The position numbers and the translations under genes are program-made. The notes below the pieces were generated by a model. It was not told the origin of the DNA. It searched no databases and saw only the letters and a program-made list of their open reading frames with translations. Below are positions 50,886-60,040 of a stretch of DNA of 64,000 nt, piece by piece. This DNA is from Paenibacillus phoenicis (lineage in GTDB: Bacteria; Bacillota; Bacilli; Paenibacillales; Paenibacillaceae). The stretch is from contig NZ_JAYERP010000001.1 of NCBI RefSeq assembly GCF_034718895.1, forward strand, positions 4,287,001 to 4,351,000. Direction: 5' to 3'. Each line of letters starts with the position of its first letter. The first letter of the stretch is position 1.

Positions 50886-52154
50886 TCAGTTAATAACAAA
50901 ATATTTTTCCTCGAACTTGATCTCCGACGGTTTCTCGGGAGTTGCGGGGGAAGAAGCTGCACCGTTGATGGTTACTTTGTTGTTCCCGTTAATATGAAGC
51001 GCACCGTTCGTATAGATGTGGCCTGTTAAGGCCGAGGGGGCAGTCCCGTTGTTCACATTGACCGAACCCGCAGCGAATAAGGAAAATTGATTGCTGCCGT
51101 TTAAATTATTGATGTTGGAGGCTCCTGTGAGATAGATGTTTTGGGCGAACAGCGTACCGCTGGTATTCAAGGAGCTTCCATAAAAATCGCCGGTGATGTT
51201 CACCGTAGGTTCGCTGTTAAAGTTGGTGGTTCCGTTCACTTTAATTAAGCTGCCTTGCAATTTCATATTGTTTCCGTTGTTGATCAACAAATCCCCGCTA
51301 ATGTAAATGATCCCGCTGGCCACGATAGACGAATTGGCTTCCATCGTAACCCCGCCTTTTACCCAGAGGTCGCCGTCCACCTTTAAAGCAACGTTGGGCA
51401 TCAATTTGATCGCATTTAATACGGTTGATTTCGTGAACTGGGTGCTAGTTCGAACCTCGAAGTCCAGTTGTGTCGCCGGGGTTGCAAAAAGGGCCGATTT
51501 CGTCGTCTTCAGGTCCTGATCGAGCTGATTCACGATGGAGGTGATATCTAATCTTTTTGGCGGAGTTAGACTCGATCCCGGCAAGGTAGGGGATACAAGG
51601 ACACCGTTAATGTGGGACTGGTTGTTGGCTACTGCTCCAGCCGAATAGACATTCCCGTTGATCGTCGTTCCGTTCAAAGCCGTGGACCCAAAGCTAACTA
51701 CGGCGTACTCGCCCGTTCCGGTTCCCGGAGAAGGGTCGGTAGGAGTGAAGGCGAGCGTAATCTCCACCTTTCGCCGGAAGGTTTGCGTGATTTTGTCCGA
51801 TACCCCATCGGCTCTGACAACGGCAACGTACCGCTGGTTTTCGGTGTCCAAGGTGACTGTCTCAGCCTCTACATAGGGGGCGGCAGCGGCTTGCACGTCT
51901 TCCAACGTCACTTTGTCCCTATCGCTCAGCGCCATCACGGCCGCCCGCAAATCGGAAAGCTTGATCAGCAGCTTCGTTTCGCCGTCGGCTTGGGCGGAGA
52001 CGATATCTTCGGAGACGTTGACCATCCCTTGAGAATTCGTTACCGACTGCACGACCAGCGTGCCGATCACGAGCAGCATGGCAACTAAGAGCAGCACAGA
52101 GATTAAAGCATAACCTTGCTCTTGGCGGATTGTGGCTAGTCCTCGTTTTGTCAT
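50886..52154 (-). CDS. PilX/GspK-like minor pilin with Asn-rich beta-helix domain
   Basis: Protein of 422 residues. Its N-terminus has a class III prepilin signal, QEQG before YALISVLLLVAMLLVIGTLV, lacking the Glu at position 5, as in PilX and GspK proteins. The region to about 125 fits a pilin-like fold; from about 140 to 400 it has repeated short beta strands rich in Asn, Gly, Ser and Thr (INGNVYSAG, VDGDLWVKGG, IYISGDLLINNGN, VNITGDFYGSS), like polymer-forming or beta-helix proteins. ATG 52154 has GAGGTG seven bases upstream and follows the preceding pilin gene closely. Product unknown outside the signal; a tip adhesin is a reasonable guess. Confidence 0.78.
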   Translation of the reverse strand: MTKRGLATIRQEQGYALISVLLLVAMLLVIGTLVVQSVTNSQGMVNVSEDIVSAQADGETKLLIKLSDLRAAVMALSDRDKVTLEDVQAAAAPYVEAETVTLDTENQRYVAVVRADGVSDKITQTFRRKVEITLAFTPTDPSPGTGTGEYAVVSFGSTALNGTTINGNVYSAGAVANNQSHINGVLVSPTLPGSSLTPPKRLDITSIVNQLDQDLKTTKSALFATPATQLDFEVRTSTQFTKSTVLNAIKLMPNVALKVDGDLWVKGGVTMEANSSIVASGIIYISGDLLINNGNNMKLQGSLIKVNGTTNFNSEPTVNITGDFYGSSLNTSGTLFAQNIYLTGASNINNLNGSNQFSLFAAGSVNVNNGTAPSALTGHIYTNGALHINGNNKVTINGAASSPATPEKPSEIKFEEKYFVIN

Positions 52155-52165
52155 CCACACGCACC

Positions 52166-52651
52166 TCACGAAATCAGTTTGATGGAAACGAACAGATAGA
52201 TTGGCTCGACCTTGGGCTCATTCTTTAGCGCCACTTGAAGGTTCACCCACAGATCGTTAGGGCCTTTGGAAAAAGTGGTGCCGGTTAAATCCAACCTCTC
52301 GTCGCTGAAACGTTCGCCGTTGAGGAGAAGCTGTCCCCCGACAAGCTGAAAGCGGAGCGTCTGGGTCGTTTCCGTCAGCGCATCGGTGACCACTTCCGCT
52401 TGAAATTGCGTAAAGGTGCCCGAGCCCGAAATGGACACGGCGTTTCTCAGCTTGGTCTGAAGGGCTGAACTGAGCGTGATCGCTTCGTTCCGAAGCTGGG
52501 TTTCATGGTTAACCCGTCCAAAAGCGAACAGCGATGTGGTCAGCACGGTAGACACCAGGACGACCAGCAATCCGGATAAAGCCAAGGCGGCCAGCAGCTC
52601 CACCAGCGTAATTCCGTCTTCCCGGCGAATCAGCCGCAATCGATGCTTCAT
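52166..52651 (-). CDS. minor pilin, PilW-like
   Basis: Prepilin-like protein of 161 residues. Signal RREDG followed by ITLVELLAALALSGLLVVLV with Glu at position 5 and a hydrophobic helix. The remainder is beta-rich (FSDERLDLTGTTFSKGPND) and fits a small PilW/GspJ-type head. Its ATG overlaps the stop of the preceding pilin gene by four bases, and GGAGGGGG lies seven bases upstream. Confidence 0.88.
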   Translation of the reverse strand: MKHRLRLIRREDGITLVELLAALALSGLLVVLVSTVLTTSLFAFGRVNHETQLRNEAITLSSALQTKLRNAVSISGSGTFTQFQAEVVTDALTETTQTLRFQLVGGQLLLNGERFSDERLDLTGTTFSKGPNDLWVNLQVALKNEPKVEPIYLFVSIKLIS

Positions 52652-53130
52652 GACGAGCCCCCTCCGGCGATTGCGTAGTTTTTCTTCACAGCCCCGGTTA
52701 TCGAGACTTTGTGTCTATATTCGCCTGCGCCCTGGGATGGGTCAGGCTGCCAATAGGCTGTTACGGTGATGTACAGAATGTCAGGATGGGAAGGATAGTC
52801 CGAATGATGGCTGCTCACCTCGGTTTCTAGCAAATAGATTCCGCGAGTGATATTCGGCAGCGTTCCCGGGGATCGGCTAGCCCAAGTCTGCAGCTGCGAA
52901 AACCCCATCGCTTGCACCTCGTGCAGTCGGGCGTTCGCCAGATGGGTTGCGGATAAACGCTGATTCGTAAGTCTGCTCTGCGATGCACTGTTCGAGAAAT
53001 AAGATAACAAAGCTAAGCAGACGACGGAGAGAATCACTAACGCCAGGGCTACCTCAAGTAAGGTCAGACCGTCTTCCCGCGCAAATGCCCGGAGAAGAGG
53101 TGATTTTTTTTGTCTATAGGCAGGTTCCAT
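52648..53130 (-). CDS. minor pilin, PilV-like
   Basis: Prepilin-like protein of 160 residues. Signal REDG with LTLLEVALALVILSVVCLAL, Glu at position 5; a cytosolic leader of about 20 residues precedes it. The segment LSATHLANARLHEVQAMGFS is typical of PilV/GspI proteins. First gene of the minus-strand minor pilin operon, divergent from pilB. GAGGGG lies before the ATG. Confidence 0.88.
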   Translation of the reverse strand: MEPAYRQKKSPLLRAFAREDGLTLLEVALALVILSVVCLALLSYFSNSASQSRLTNQRLSATHLANARLHEVQAMGFSQLQTWASRSPGTLPNITRGIYLLETEVSSHHSDYPSHPDILYITVTAYWQPDPSQGAGEYRHKVSITGAVKKNYAIAGGGSS

Positions 53131-53377
53131 GACCGTCCCCTCGCTTTCAAAACGGGATACATATGCAGAGTGTTGTTAATCGATAGAGAGTTCTGTCGAC
53201 CTATGTAATCTAGGTATATTTTACTACAAAAATGATAGCATCGTTTTAGTGAAAGGTATATAATCGGTATTAAATTACTACGATTTATTTTTCTGGAACT
53301 ATTTTTGTTTGCTATAAATAGGACAATAGAACTATTAATTAAATCGCATGAAAACTCCAACAGGGATGAGGTGAACC

Positions 53378-55057
53378 ATGTACACGATCAAGAAAAGGTT
53401 GGGTGAACTTCTGCTGGAATCCGGAATCATCACGGAGCAGCAGCTGCAAGCCGCTTTGGAGGAACAGCAGCGCACCAGAAAAAAGCTTGGTGACGTGTTG
53501 TTAGCACAAGGCGTCTTGACGGAGCACCAGCTCATCGAGGTGTTGGAATTTCAGCTGGGTATTCCTCATGTCACACTATCCAGGTTTCAAATTGATACGA
53601 AATTAAGCCAGGTCATTCCGGAGCAAATGGCCAGACGGTATCAAGTGCTTCCGATCCGCGTAGACGGACGTAAACTCATGGTTGCAATGGCCGATCCTTT
53701 GGATCTGTTTATCATCGACGACCTCAGAATGAGCACCGGCTTTACGATCGAACCGGCGATTATTTCGCGGGGCGAGCTGCAGCGGGGCATTGCCCGGTTG
53801 TATGGTCTGCAGGACTCCATGAATGAAATGATCAAGGATCTTGGGGCCGGCACCGCTCAAATTGAAGTTGAAGATGCGGTGATTCAGGGTGAGGAATCGC
53901 CTGTCGTCCGGCTGGTGCAGCAAATGATTGAGCAGGCGGTGCGCCTTGGCGCCAGCGACATTCACGTCGATCCGATGGAGACCCAACTGGCGATCCGTTA
54001 TCGGATTGATGGACAGCTGCGCAATGAGCGGACGATTCCGAAGTCGATGCAAGGCGTCATCATCGCCAGGCTGAAGATTCTCGGCAACCTGAACATCGCT
54101 GAACGGCGGTTACCGCAGGATGGCCGGATCAAAATGCTGGTGGATGGCCAAACGATCGATATCCGTTTGTCGTCGCTGCCAACCGTCCATGGAGAAAAAA
54201 TCGTCATGCGGCTGCTCGACCTTGCCGAAGGCGTGAAGGGCTTGGACAAGCTGGGCATGACGGAGCAGACGTTAAGCCTGTTCCGGCGCATGATTGAGAA
54301 GCAGCACGGCATGGTTCTGCTGACCGGGCCAACGGGGAGCGGGAAGACGACGACCTTGTATTCGGCCCTGCAGCACTTGAACCGGGAAGAAACGAATATC
54401 ATTACGGTCGAAGATCCGGTGGAGTACACGCTGGACGGCGTGAACCAAATGCAGGTTCATCCGGCTGCCGGATTGACGTTTGCCAGGGGGTTGCGCTCCA
54501 TCCTGCGTCAGGATCCCAACATTATCATGGTGGGGGAAATCCGCGATCTGGAAACGGCGGAGATTGCAATTCGTGCTTCTTTAACCGGGCATCTCGTATT
54601 TTCGACTTTACATACCAATGATGCGGTGAGTACGGTCGTCCGGCTGCGTGACATGGGGATCGAGCCGTACTTGATCGCCTCGTCGCTAATCGGGATCGTG
54701 GCCCAGAGGCTGGTGCGCTGCATCTGCCCGGACTGCAAAACGGCCTATACGCCAGATCGGCAGGAAATGATTTATCTGGAGCGTCTCGGCATTCAAACGG
54801 ACAAGCTGTACCGCGGCAACGGCTGCGGCACCTGCGGCAAAACCGGCTACCGTGGCCGGATGGCGGTGCATGAAGCGCTGCTGATCAGCGACGACCTGCG
54901 CACGGCGATTGTGGAAGGCCGCTCAATTCATGAGCTGCGCCGGATGGCGAAGGAGCAAGGGATGACGCCGTTGTTTGCCGACGGGATCCAGAAAGCGCTG
55001 GAGGGACAAACCACCTTGCAGGAAATCATCCGTGAAGTGGAAGAGGGAGAGCGATGA
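53378..55057 (+). CDS. pilB: type IV pilus assembly ATPase (PilB/GspE)
   Basis: Hexameric ATPase of 559 residues that drives pilus extension. N-terminal T2SSE_N domain with KRLGELLLESGIITEQQLQ; Walker A GPTGSGKTTTL near residue 315; Asp box VEDPVEYTL, Walker B in DPNIIMVGEIRD, His box; and a zinc-binding tetracysteine CICPDCK and CGTCGKTGYRG near the end. First gene of the plus-strand pilus operon. Its ATG is preceded by GATGAGG. The stop overlaps the PilT gene by four bases. Confidence 0.96.
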   Translation: MYTIKKRLGELLLESGIITEQQLQAALEEQQRTRKKLGDVLLAQGVLTEHQLIEVLEFQLGIPHVTLSRFQIDTKLSQVIPEQMARRYQVLPIRVDGRKLMVAMADPLDLFIIDDLRMSTGFTIEPAIISRGELQRGIARLYGLQDSMNEMIKDLGAGTAQIEVEDAVIQGEESPVVRLVQQMIEQAVRLGASDIHVDPMETQLAIRYRIDGQLRNERTIPKSMQGVIIARLKILGNLNIAERRLPQDGRIKMLVDGQTIDIRLSSLPTVHGEKIVMRLLDLAEGVKGLDKLGMTEQTLSLFRRMIEKQHGMVLLTGPTGSGKTTTLYSALQHLNREETNIITVEDPVEYTLDGVNQMQVHPAAGLTFARGLRSILRQDPNIIMVGEIRDLETAEIAIRASLTGHLVFSTLHTNDAVSTVVRLRDMGIEPYLIASSLIGIVAQRLVRCICPDCKTAYTPDRQEMIYLERLGIQTDKLYRGNGCGTCGKTGYRGRMAVHEALLISDDLRTAIVEGRSIHELRRMAKEQGMTPLFADGIQKALEGQTTLQEIIREVEEGER

Positions 55058-56115
55058 ATCAAGGACCGATCGTGACGGACGGGACGTTTAACGGACTGTT
55101 GAAGCAGGCGTTTGATGCCGGCGCCTCCGATTTGCACGTGACGGTGAATTCGCCTCCGGTGCTGCGCATCGATGGAGCGCTTCGCGCCCTGGACGGAGAG
55201 CTGCTCTCGCCGTCCATGCTGGAGCAGATCGTGCAAGAGCTGATGAGCCCGGCGCAGTATAAGAAATTCACGGAGTTCGGGGAGCTGGATTTCTCTTACG
55301 GCGTGCCGGGCCTCTCCCGGTTTCGCATCAATGTCTTCCGGCAGCGGGGCTCGATCAGCATCGCGGCCAGGGTCATTTCGCCTTCGATCCCGCCCTTCGA
55401 AACGTTAAATTTGCCGCCGGTGCTGTTGAAGCTGGCGCAGAAGCCGCAAGGGTTGTTTCTGGTTACCGGCCCGACGGGAAGCGGCAAATCAACGACGTTG
55501 GCTTCGTTGATTGACCATATTAATCATACCCAGCGCAAGCATATCGTAACGCTGGAGGATCCGATCGAATACTTGCACCGCCACGACAAGTCGATCATTA
55601 ATCAGCGGGAGGTGGGGCTGGATACGTTGTCTTTTGATAACGGACTGCGGGCTGCGCTTCGTCAAGATCCGGATATCATCTTGGTTGGCGAGATGCGCGA
55701 TCCGGAGACGATTCGGACGGCCATCACGGCGGCCGAAACCGGTCATCTCGTCTTTGCCACCTTACATACGGCGGACGCTCCGCAAACGATCGATCGGATC
55801 ATTGATGCTTTTCCACCGGCCCAGCAGGGGCAGATCCGGATTCAGCTGGCTTCGGTGTTGCTGGCAATCCTATCGCAGCGGCTGCTTCCGTCCCGCAGCG
55901 GGAAAGGGCGGGTGTGCGCGACGGAATTGCTGCTCAATCCGCCGGCGGTCGGCAACCTGATCCGGACGGAGAAGGTGCACCAAATTCGAAGCGTGATGCA
56001 GACAAGCTCCCAGCTTGGGATGCACACGCTGGAGATGAGTCTGCGTGAGCTGCTGCGGCAAGGGGCCATTGATGAGGCTGCAGCCCGGCCATACCTAGCG
56101 GAAAGCCCTCATTAA
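55054..56115 (+). CDS. pilT: pilus retraction ATPase (PilT)
   Basis: Twitching-motility ATPase of 353 residues. An N-terminal PAS-like domain (GASDLHVTVNSPPVLRIDG), Walker A GPTGSGKSTTL at about 143, DPDIILVGEMRDPET as Walker B, and the C-terminal retraction motif region AVGNLIRTEKVHQI. Present together with PilB, it makes the system a retractable type IVa-like pilus rather than a type II secretion system. Translationally coupled to pilB through ATGA. Confidence 0.96.
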   Translation: MNQGPIVTDGTFNGLLKQAFDAGASDLHVTVNSPPVLRIDGALRALDGELLSPSMLEQIVQELMSPAQYKKFTEFGELDFSYGVPGLSRFRINVFRQRGSISIAARVISPSIPPFETLNLPPVLLKLAQKPQGLFLVTGPTGSGKSTTLASLIDHINHTQRKHIVTLEDPIEYLHRHDKSIINQREVGLDTLSFDNGLRAALRQDPDIILVGEMRDPETIRTAITAAETGHLVFATLHTADAPQTIDRIIDAFPPAQQGQIRIQLASVLLAILSQRLLPSRSGKGRVCATELLLNPPAVGNLIRTEKVHQIRSVMQTSSQLGMHTLEMSLRELLRQGAIDEAAARPYLAESPH

Positions 56116-56167
56116 TTCACGAGGTTAAGTAAACAGCAGATGTGTGAAGCGGAAGGACAGATGGAAG

Positions 56168-57376
56168 ATGCCCCAGTACGTATATCAGGGCAAGGATGTG
56201 GTGGGGAAGCGATGCAAAGGGGCTCTGCAAGCCCCGGATCGGCCAACCGCGCTTGCCGAACTCAAGAGGCAGCAAATCGTAGTAACGGGTCTGCGTGAGC
56301 AGCGCGAGACGGTGTGGAATAAAGAGTTTTACCTGGGCAGCCCGGTGAAGAACGAGCAGTTCGTCGTGTTTTGCCGGCAGTTTGCCACGATGATTAAGGC
56401 GGGAATCTCGATCGTGGAGGCGACCGCGATCTTAGCGGAGCAATCGGAAAGCAAACCGCTGAAGAAGACGCTGGCTGAAGTAACCGCCGAGCTCCGTAAG
56501 GGCAATACGCTCTCCGGGGCGGTCGCGGCGTACCCGCGGATTTTTCCGTCGATCTTTGTACATATGGTTCGCGCAGGGGAAGAGGCAGGCAGCATGGAAG
56601 AGACGCTGGAGCGGCTTGCGGTGTATTTTGAAAAAGCGCATGTCACGCGGGAGAAAGTGAAGTCCGCGATGACCTATCCGCTGATCGTCAGCGTGATGGC
56701 CGTGTTTGTGATTATCTTCCTGTTGAAATTTATGATTCCCCGCTTTCAAGCGATGTTCGCTGAATTAGGCGGTGATTTGCCCGCGATTACGAGGTTTACG
56801 CTTACCCTCAGCCGCAGTGTGGAACAGCATTGGATCGTATGGCTGCTGGCCGCTTTGGCGGCGGTTGCTGTGGTCTACCTGCTCTTGAAGTGGGAGCGAG
56901 GGGCGTATGCTTGGGATTATATCAAGCTCAAAGTCCCCGTGTTCGGGATGCTCAATCGGAAAAGCGCGATCGCCCAGATGACGCGGACGTTGTCTTCGTT
57001 GTTTGCCAGCGCGGTGCCGGTGCTTCAAGCCTTGGCGATCGTAGAGAAGGCCGTCGGCAACAGGGTGATCGGAGCGACGCTGCAGGAATGCCAGGCATCG
57101 CTGCGCCAAGGACGGCCGCTGTCAGAGCCGCTGCGCCAGTCGTGGGTGTTTCCGCCGCTGGTCACCCAGATGATTCGGGTTGGTGAGGAGACCGGTTCGA
57201 TCGATGCGATGCTGGGCAAGGTGGCCGATTTTTATGAACGGGACGTTGAGAACACGGTGGACAAGCTGAAGCAGCTGATCGAGCCGGCGATGATTTTGCT
57301 GCTGGCTGGCGTGGTTGGCTTTATCATTGCTTCGGTAATGATCCCGATGCTTAGTATTTATCAAAGTATCAGCTGA
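56168..57376 (+). CDS. pilC: pilus inner-membrane platform protein (PilC/GspF)
   Basis: Membrane platform of 402 residues with two T2SSF repeats, each a helical cytosolic domain (FCRQFATMIKAGISIVEAT; ARLSSLFASAVPVLQAL-like second copy) followed by hydrophobic helices. It links the PilB/PilT motors to the growing pilus. MPQYVYQGKD is the usual start of the family; ATG 56168 is therefore preferred, though a GTG at 56144 in frame is possible. 52 bases follow pilT. Confidence 0.94.
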   Translation: MPQYVYQGKDVVGKRCKGALQAPDRPTALAELKRQQIVVTGLREQRETVWNKEFYLGSPVKNEQFVVFCRQFATMIKAGISIVEATAILAEQSESKPLKKTLAEVTAELRKGNTLSGAVAAYPRIFPSIFVHMVRAGEEAGSMEETLERLAVYFEKAHVTREKVKSAMTYPLIVSVMAVFVIIFLLKFMIPRFQAMFAELGGDLPAITRFTLTLSRSVEQHWIVWLLAALAAVAVVYLLLKWERGAYAWDYIKLKVPVFGMLNRKSAIAQMTRTLSSLFASAVPVLQALAIVEKAVGNRVIGATLQECQASLRQGRPLSEPLRQSWVFPPLVTQMIRVGEETGSIDAMLGKVADFYERDVENTVDKLKQLIEPAMILLLAGVVGFIIASVMIPMLSIYQSIS

Positions 57377-57427
57377 ATTGGGTTGAGCTCACGAAGTGAA
57401 GCAAATTATTTTAGGAGGTTAATTATT

Positions 57428-57877
57428 ATGACAGCACTTATCCAACGGATTCAACGATTGCGCAAGGAAGAGAAGGGGATTACGCTCGTCGAGTTGCTGG
57501 CCGTTATCGTCATTATCGGGGTGATCGCTGCAATCGCGGTGCCTTTGATTTCCGGGTTGTTGAACGATACGAAGGAGAATGCCAGAACAGCAACGGCAAA
57601 CCAGCTGTATGAAGCGGCGAGATTGAGATCGATTACGAAAAACAACGGGGAAGTTACAGGGACGCATAAGCTGTCCGACTTGGTTAGTGAAAAATACATC
57701 CAGAGCGGAATTACAGATCCCAAAACCGGGGCGGCATTAGGCGACAATACTTCCGTAAATCTGGACAATTGGAATACGGAGAATGCTGTAGTCACGTTGA
57801 TCATCGGCAGTGATAGCGTCAGTTTTAAAACCTCTGAATTAAAAGCAGGTAAGAAGCTTGCTTCTTCTACAGACTGA
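57428..57877 (+). CDS. major pilin/type II pseudopilin
   Basis: Small pilin of 149 residues. Class III signal RKEEKG, then ITLVELLAVIVIIGVIAAIA with Glu at position 5, and a hydrophobic helix followed by a soluble head with a PKTGAALGDN loop and no Cys pair. AGGAGG lies eight bases before ATG 57428, the best ribosome site of the operon, in keeping with a major subunit. The earlier in-frame ATG at 57383 lacks a site. Lies between pilC and the prepilin peptidase gene. Confidence 0.93.
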   Translation: MTALIQRIQRLRKEEKGITLVELLAVIVIIGVIAAIAVPLISGLLNDTKENARTATANQLYEAARLRSITKNNGEVTGTHKLSDLVSEKYIQSGITDPKTGAALGDNTSVNLDNWNTENAVVTLIIGSDSVSFKTSELKAGKKLASSTD

Positions 57878-57882
57878 AGCGG

Positions 57883-58572
57883 ATGGACGCGAATATGATC
57901 CTGACGGCGCTGAATGTTGCCGGTGGGCTGGCCCTGGGGCCGGTCCTGGCGTGGTACGGGCGCCGGCTGGTGGCGAAGCGCGGGCTGCTGCGCGCAAGCA
58001 GCAGCCAAGCCGCAGGCCCGGCAGCGGGCGAAGCGGCCGCCGCCCTTGGGACGGCGGCGCTGTTCGCGCTGATGCACCTGCAATTCGGTGCATCGGGCGC
58101 ATGGGCGCTCGGCCTGCTGCTGAGCGCGCTGGCCGTGCTGTGCGCGGTCACTGACCTGACCGCGCATATTATCCCCAACGGCGCCGTCCTAGGCTTCGGC
58201 GCCGTGCTGCTCGTCGCCGCCCCGCTGGCGGGCGGCGTGCCGTTGTGGAGCCAAGCGCTGGGCGCGCTTGGCGGCGGCGGTCTGCTGCTGCTGATCGCCC
58301 TCCTCACCTCCGGGAAAGGGATGGGGATGGGCGACGTGAAGCTGCTGACCGTCTTTGGCTGGGTCGTCGGCTTTCCCGGCGTGCTCCTGGCCTTGTTTCT
58401 GGCCAGCGCAGCCGGCGCGGCCGCCGGACTGCTGCAGCTGGCGTGGGGCCGCAGAAGACGCGGCCAGACGCTGGCGTTTGGTCCCTTTTTGGCAATCGGC
58501 ACCCTGGTGGTTTACATGTATGGAAAGGAGATCATCCATTGGTATCTGCAAAACGTCATTCCTTTTTACTAA
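57883..58572 (+). CDS. prepilin peptidase without methyltransferase domain (PilD-like)
   Basis: Aspartic membrane protease of 229 residues with about seven hydrophobic segments. The two catalytic aspartates are in AVTDLTAHIIPN (near residue 90) and GKGMGMGDVKL (near 147), as in TFPP family A24. The first domain of common prepilin peptidases, with its zinc-binding cysteines and N-methylation role, is missing: the N-terminus is a short Ala/Arg-rich stretch. The gene is very GC-rich with many Ala, Gly and Leu codons. It contains the start of the next gene. The start (57883 or 57895) has no strong ribosome site. Confidence 0.88.
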   Translation: MDANMILTALNVAGGLALGPVLAWYGRRLVAKRGLLRASSSQAAGPAAGEAAAALGTAALFALMHLQFGASGAWALGLLLSALAVLCAVTDLTAHIIPNGAVLGFGAVLLVAAPLAGGVPLWSQALGALGGGGLLLLIALLTSGKGMGMGDVKLLTVFGWVVGFPGVLLALFLASAAGAAAGLLQLAWGRRRRGQTLAFGPFLAIGTLVVYMYGKEIIHWYLQNVIPFY

Positions 58573-59498
58573 ACCGGCGGTCGGCCCACATTGGGATTAC
58601 GATCGATGAGGATGGAATCCGTTTCGTCAAATTTGACGCCAAACGTGGCATCGTAGAACGGGCCGGCTTGCTGCCGGTGGATGCCGAACTGAACGAGGAC
58701 GGGGTTCCCGACGTGTCCGGCTTCACCGAGATGGTGAAGCGCTGGGCGAACCGCCGGGGACTAGCCGGGAAGAAAGTTCGTCTAGCGGCGCCCACCTCCC
58801 AATCGTTTATCCGCTTGCTCCAGGTCCCGAAGGTGAGCAAAAGGCAGCAACGCCGCGTGACCGAACTGGAGATCGAAGGCAGCATTCGCCTGCCGTTTGA
58901 GGATCCGGTGATTGACTACCATTGGATCGAGGAGCGCGAGGAGGGGGAGGCGCTGCTCACGTTTGTGGCCGCCGTGCCGCGTCCGATCATTCAAGAGATG
59001 GTGTCTTCACTGGAACAAGCTGGACTTCGTCTGGAAGCGGTCGATTTGGCGGCCATTGCGCTGTCGCGCATCCTTCGGCAGCAGCGCCTGCTAGGGGAAT
59101 CCGGCAATGTGATGGCGATTAATTTCAAAGCCAAAGAAGCGGAGGTCTATACCTACCACCAGGGGTTGCCTGATTTCGTGCGCACGTTTCCCTTGGAGCC
59201 GATGTCCGGGGACAAGCTGAATACGTGGCGGTATGGGGAGATCGTCTCCTCGGTGACCCGGATCATGAATTTCTATGAGTATACGCTGCATGAAGGGCAT
59301 GAACGCGTGCAAGGCATCGTGATTGCCGGCGCCGCGCCGGACAAGCCGGAGATCGTGCGCCAGCTGTCGGCGGCTTTTGATCAGGTGAGCGTGTCCGAAG
59401 TGGACTTGTCCCCGTATTTTGCTGGACAGGAAATCGCCGACCAAGGCAGCTATGCGATTGCCCTTGGCCTCGCCATGAAGGGAGCGGAAGGCCGATGA
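58539..59498 (+). CDS. pilM: pilus assembly protein PilM (actin-like)
   Basis: Actin-fold ATPase-like protein of 319 residues that ties the cytosolic motor to the PilN/PilO inner-membrane complex. Family features are HIGITIDEDGIRFVKFD near the N-terminus, a region FVAAVPRPIIQEMVSSLEQAGL and IVIAGAAPDKPEIVRQL. It starts with TTG 58539, preceded by AAAGGAG at eight bases, inside the end of the prepilin peptidase gene (34-base overlap). The open frame extends upstream only as a shadow of that gene. Coupled to pilN by four bases. Confidence 0.9.
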   Translation: MVSAKRHSFLLNRRSAHIGITIDEDGIRFVKFDAKRGIVERAGLLPVDAELNEDGVPDVSGFTEMVKRWANRRGLAGKKVRLAAPTSQSFIRLLQVPKVSKRQQRRVTELEIEGSIRLPFEDPVIDYHWIEEREEGEALLTFVAAVPRPIIQEMVSSLEQAGLRLEAVDLAAIALSRILRQQRLLGESGNVMAINFKAKEAEVYTYHQGLPDFVRTFPLEPMSGDKLNTWRYGEIVSSVTRIMNFYEYTLHEGHERVQGIVIAGAAPDKPEIVRQLSAAFDQVSVSEVDLSPYFAGQEIADQGSYAIALGLAMKGAEGR

Positions 59499-60040
59499 TC
59501 GATATCAATTTGCTCCCTCCCAAGCCGCGTCCGGCTTCCTCTGGAGTCCTTCTCCCGCTCTTGTTGCTGCTCGCCGGGCTTGGGCTTTGCGCTTACTTTG
59601 GGTATGCCTTTTGGGGCGTTCACGAGACGGCTGCTGAATTAACTACGAGAATCGCCGAAACGGAACGGCAGCAGGCGGAGTTGCAAAGCGAACTGCAAAG
59701 CTTGGGGACTGCGGGAATCGGAGCGGCGGGCATCGAGTTGATCGAGAAGCTAAGTGGACAGCGGCCGGATGTGAAGGCGCTCATCACCAGCCTGGAAGCC
59801 CCGCTTCCCGCTGGGGGCACGTTGGAAACGGTACGCTTTCAAGAGACCGTACTCACTTGGACGTGCCGATTCGCCAGCTTAAGTGAAGCTAGTGCCTATT
59901 CCACCGCGCTGCGTAAACAGCCGGAACTAAGCGGCGAGCTGATTCAATCGGTGAAAGAGCTGCCGGGGCGGGGGTATATCGGCACATTTGAGCTGAAGCC
60001 GGGAACGGGAACGGCGGAACAGGCAGGTGACGGCGAATGA
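59495..60040 (+). CDS. pilN: pilus assembly protein PilN
   Basis: Bitopic membrane protein of 181 residues. The N-terminal MIDINLLPPKPRP is the PilM-binding INLLP motif, followed by one membrane helix (VLLPLLLLLAGLGLCAYFGY), a coiled coil (about 45-75) and a small ferredoxin-like domain. ATGA overlaps with pilM and with pilO. Confidence 0.93.
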   Translation: MIDINLLPPKPRPASSGVLLPLLLLLAGLGLCAYFGYAFWGVHETAAELTTRIAETERQQAELQSELQSLGTAGIGAAGIELIEKLSGQRPDVKALITSLEAPLPAGGTLETVRFQETVLTWTCRFASLSEASAYSTALRKQPELSGELIQSVKELPGRGYIGTFELKPGTGTAEQAGDGE

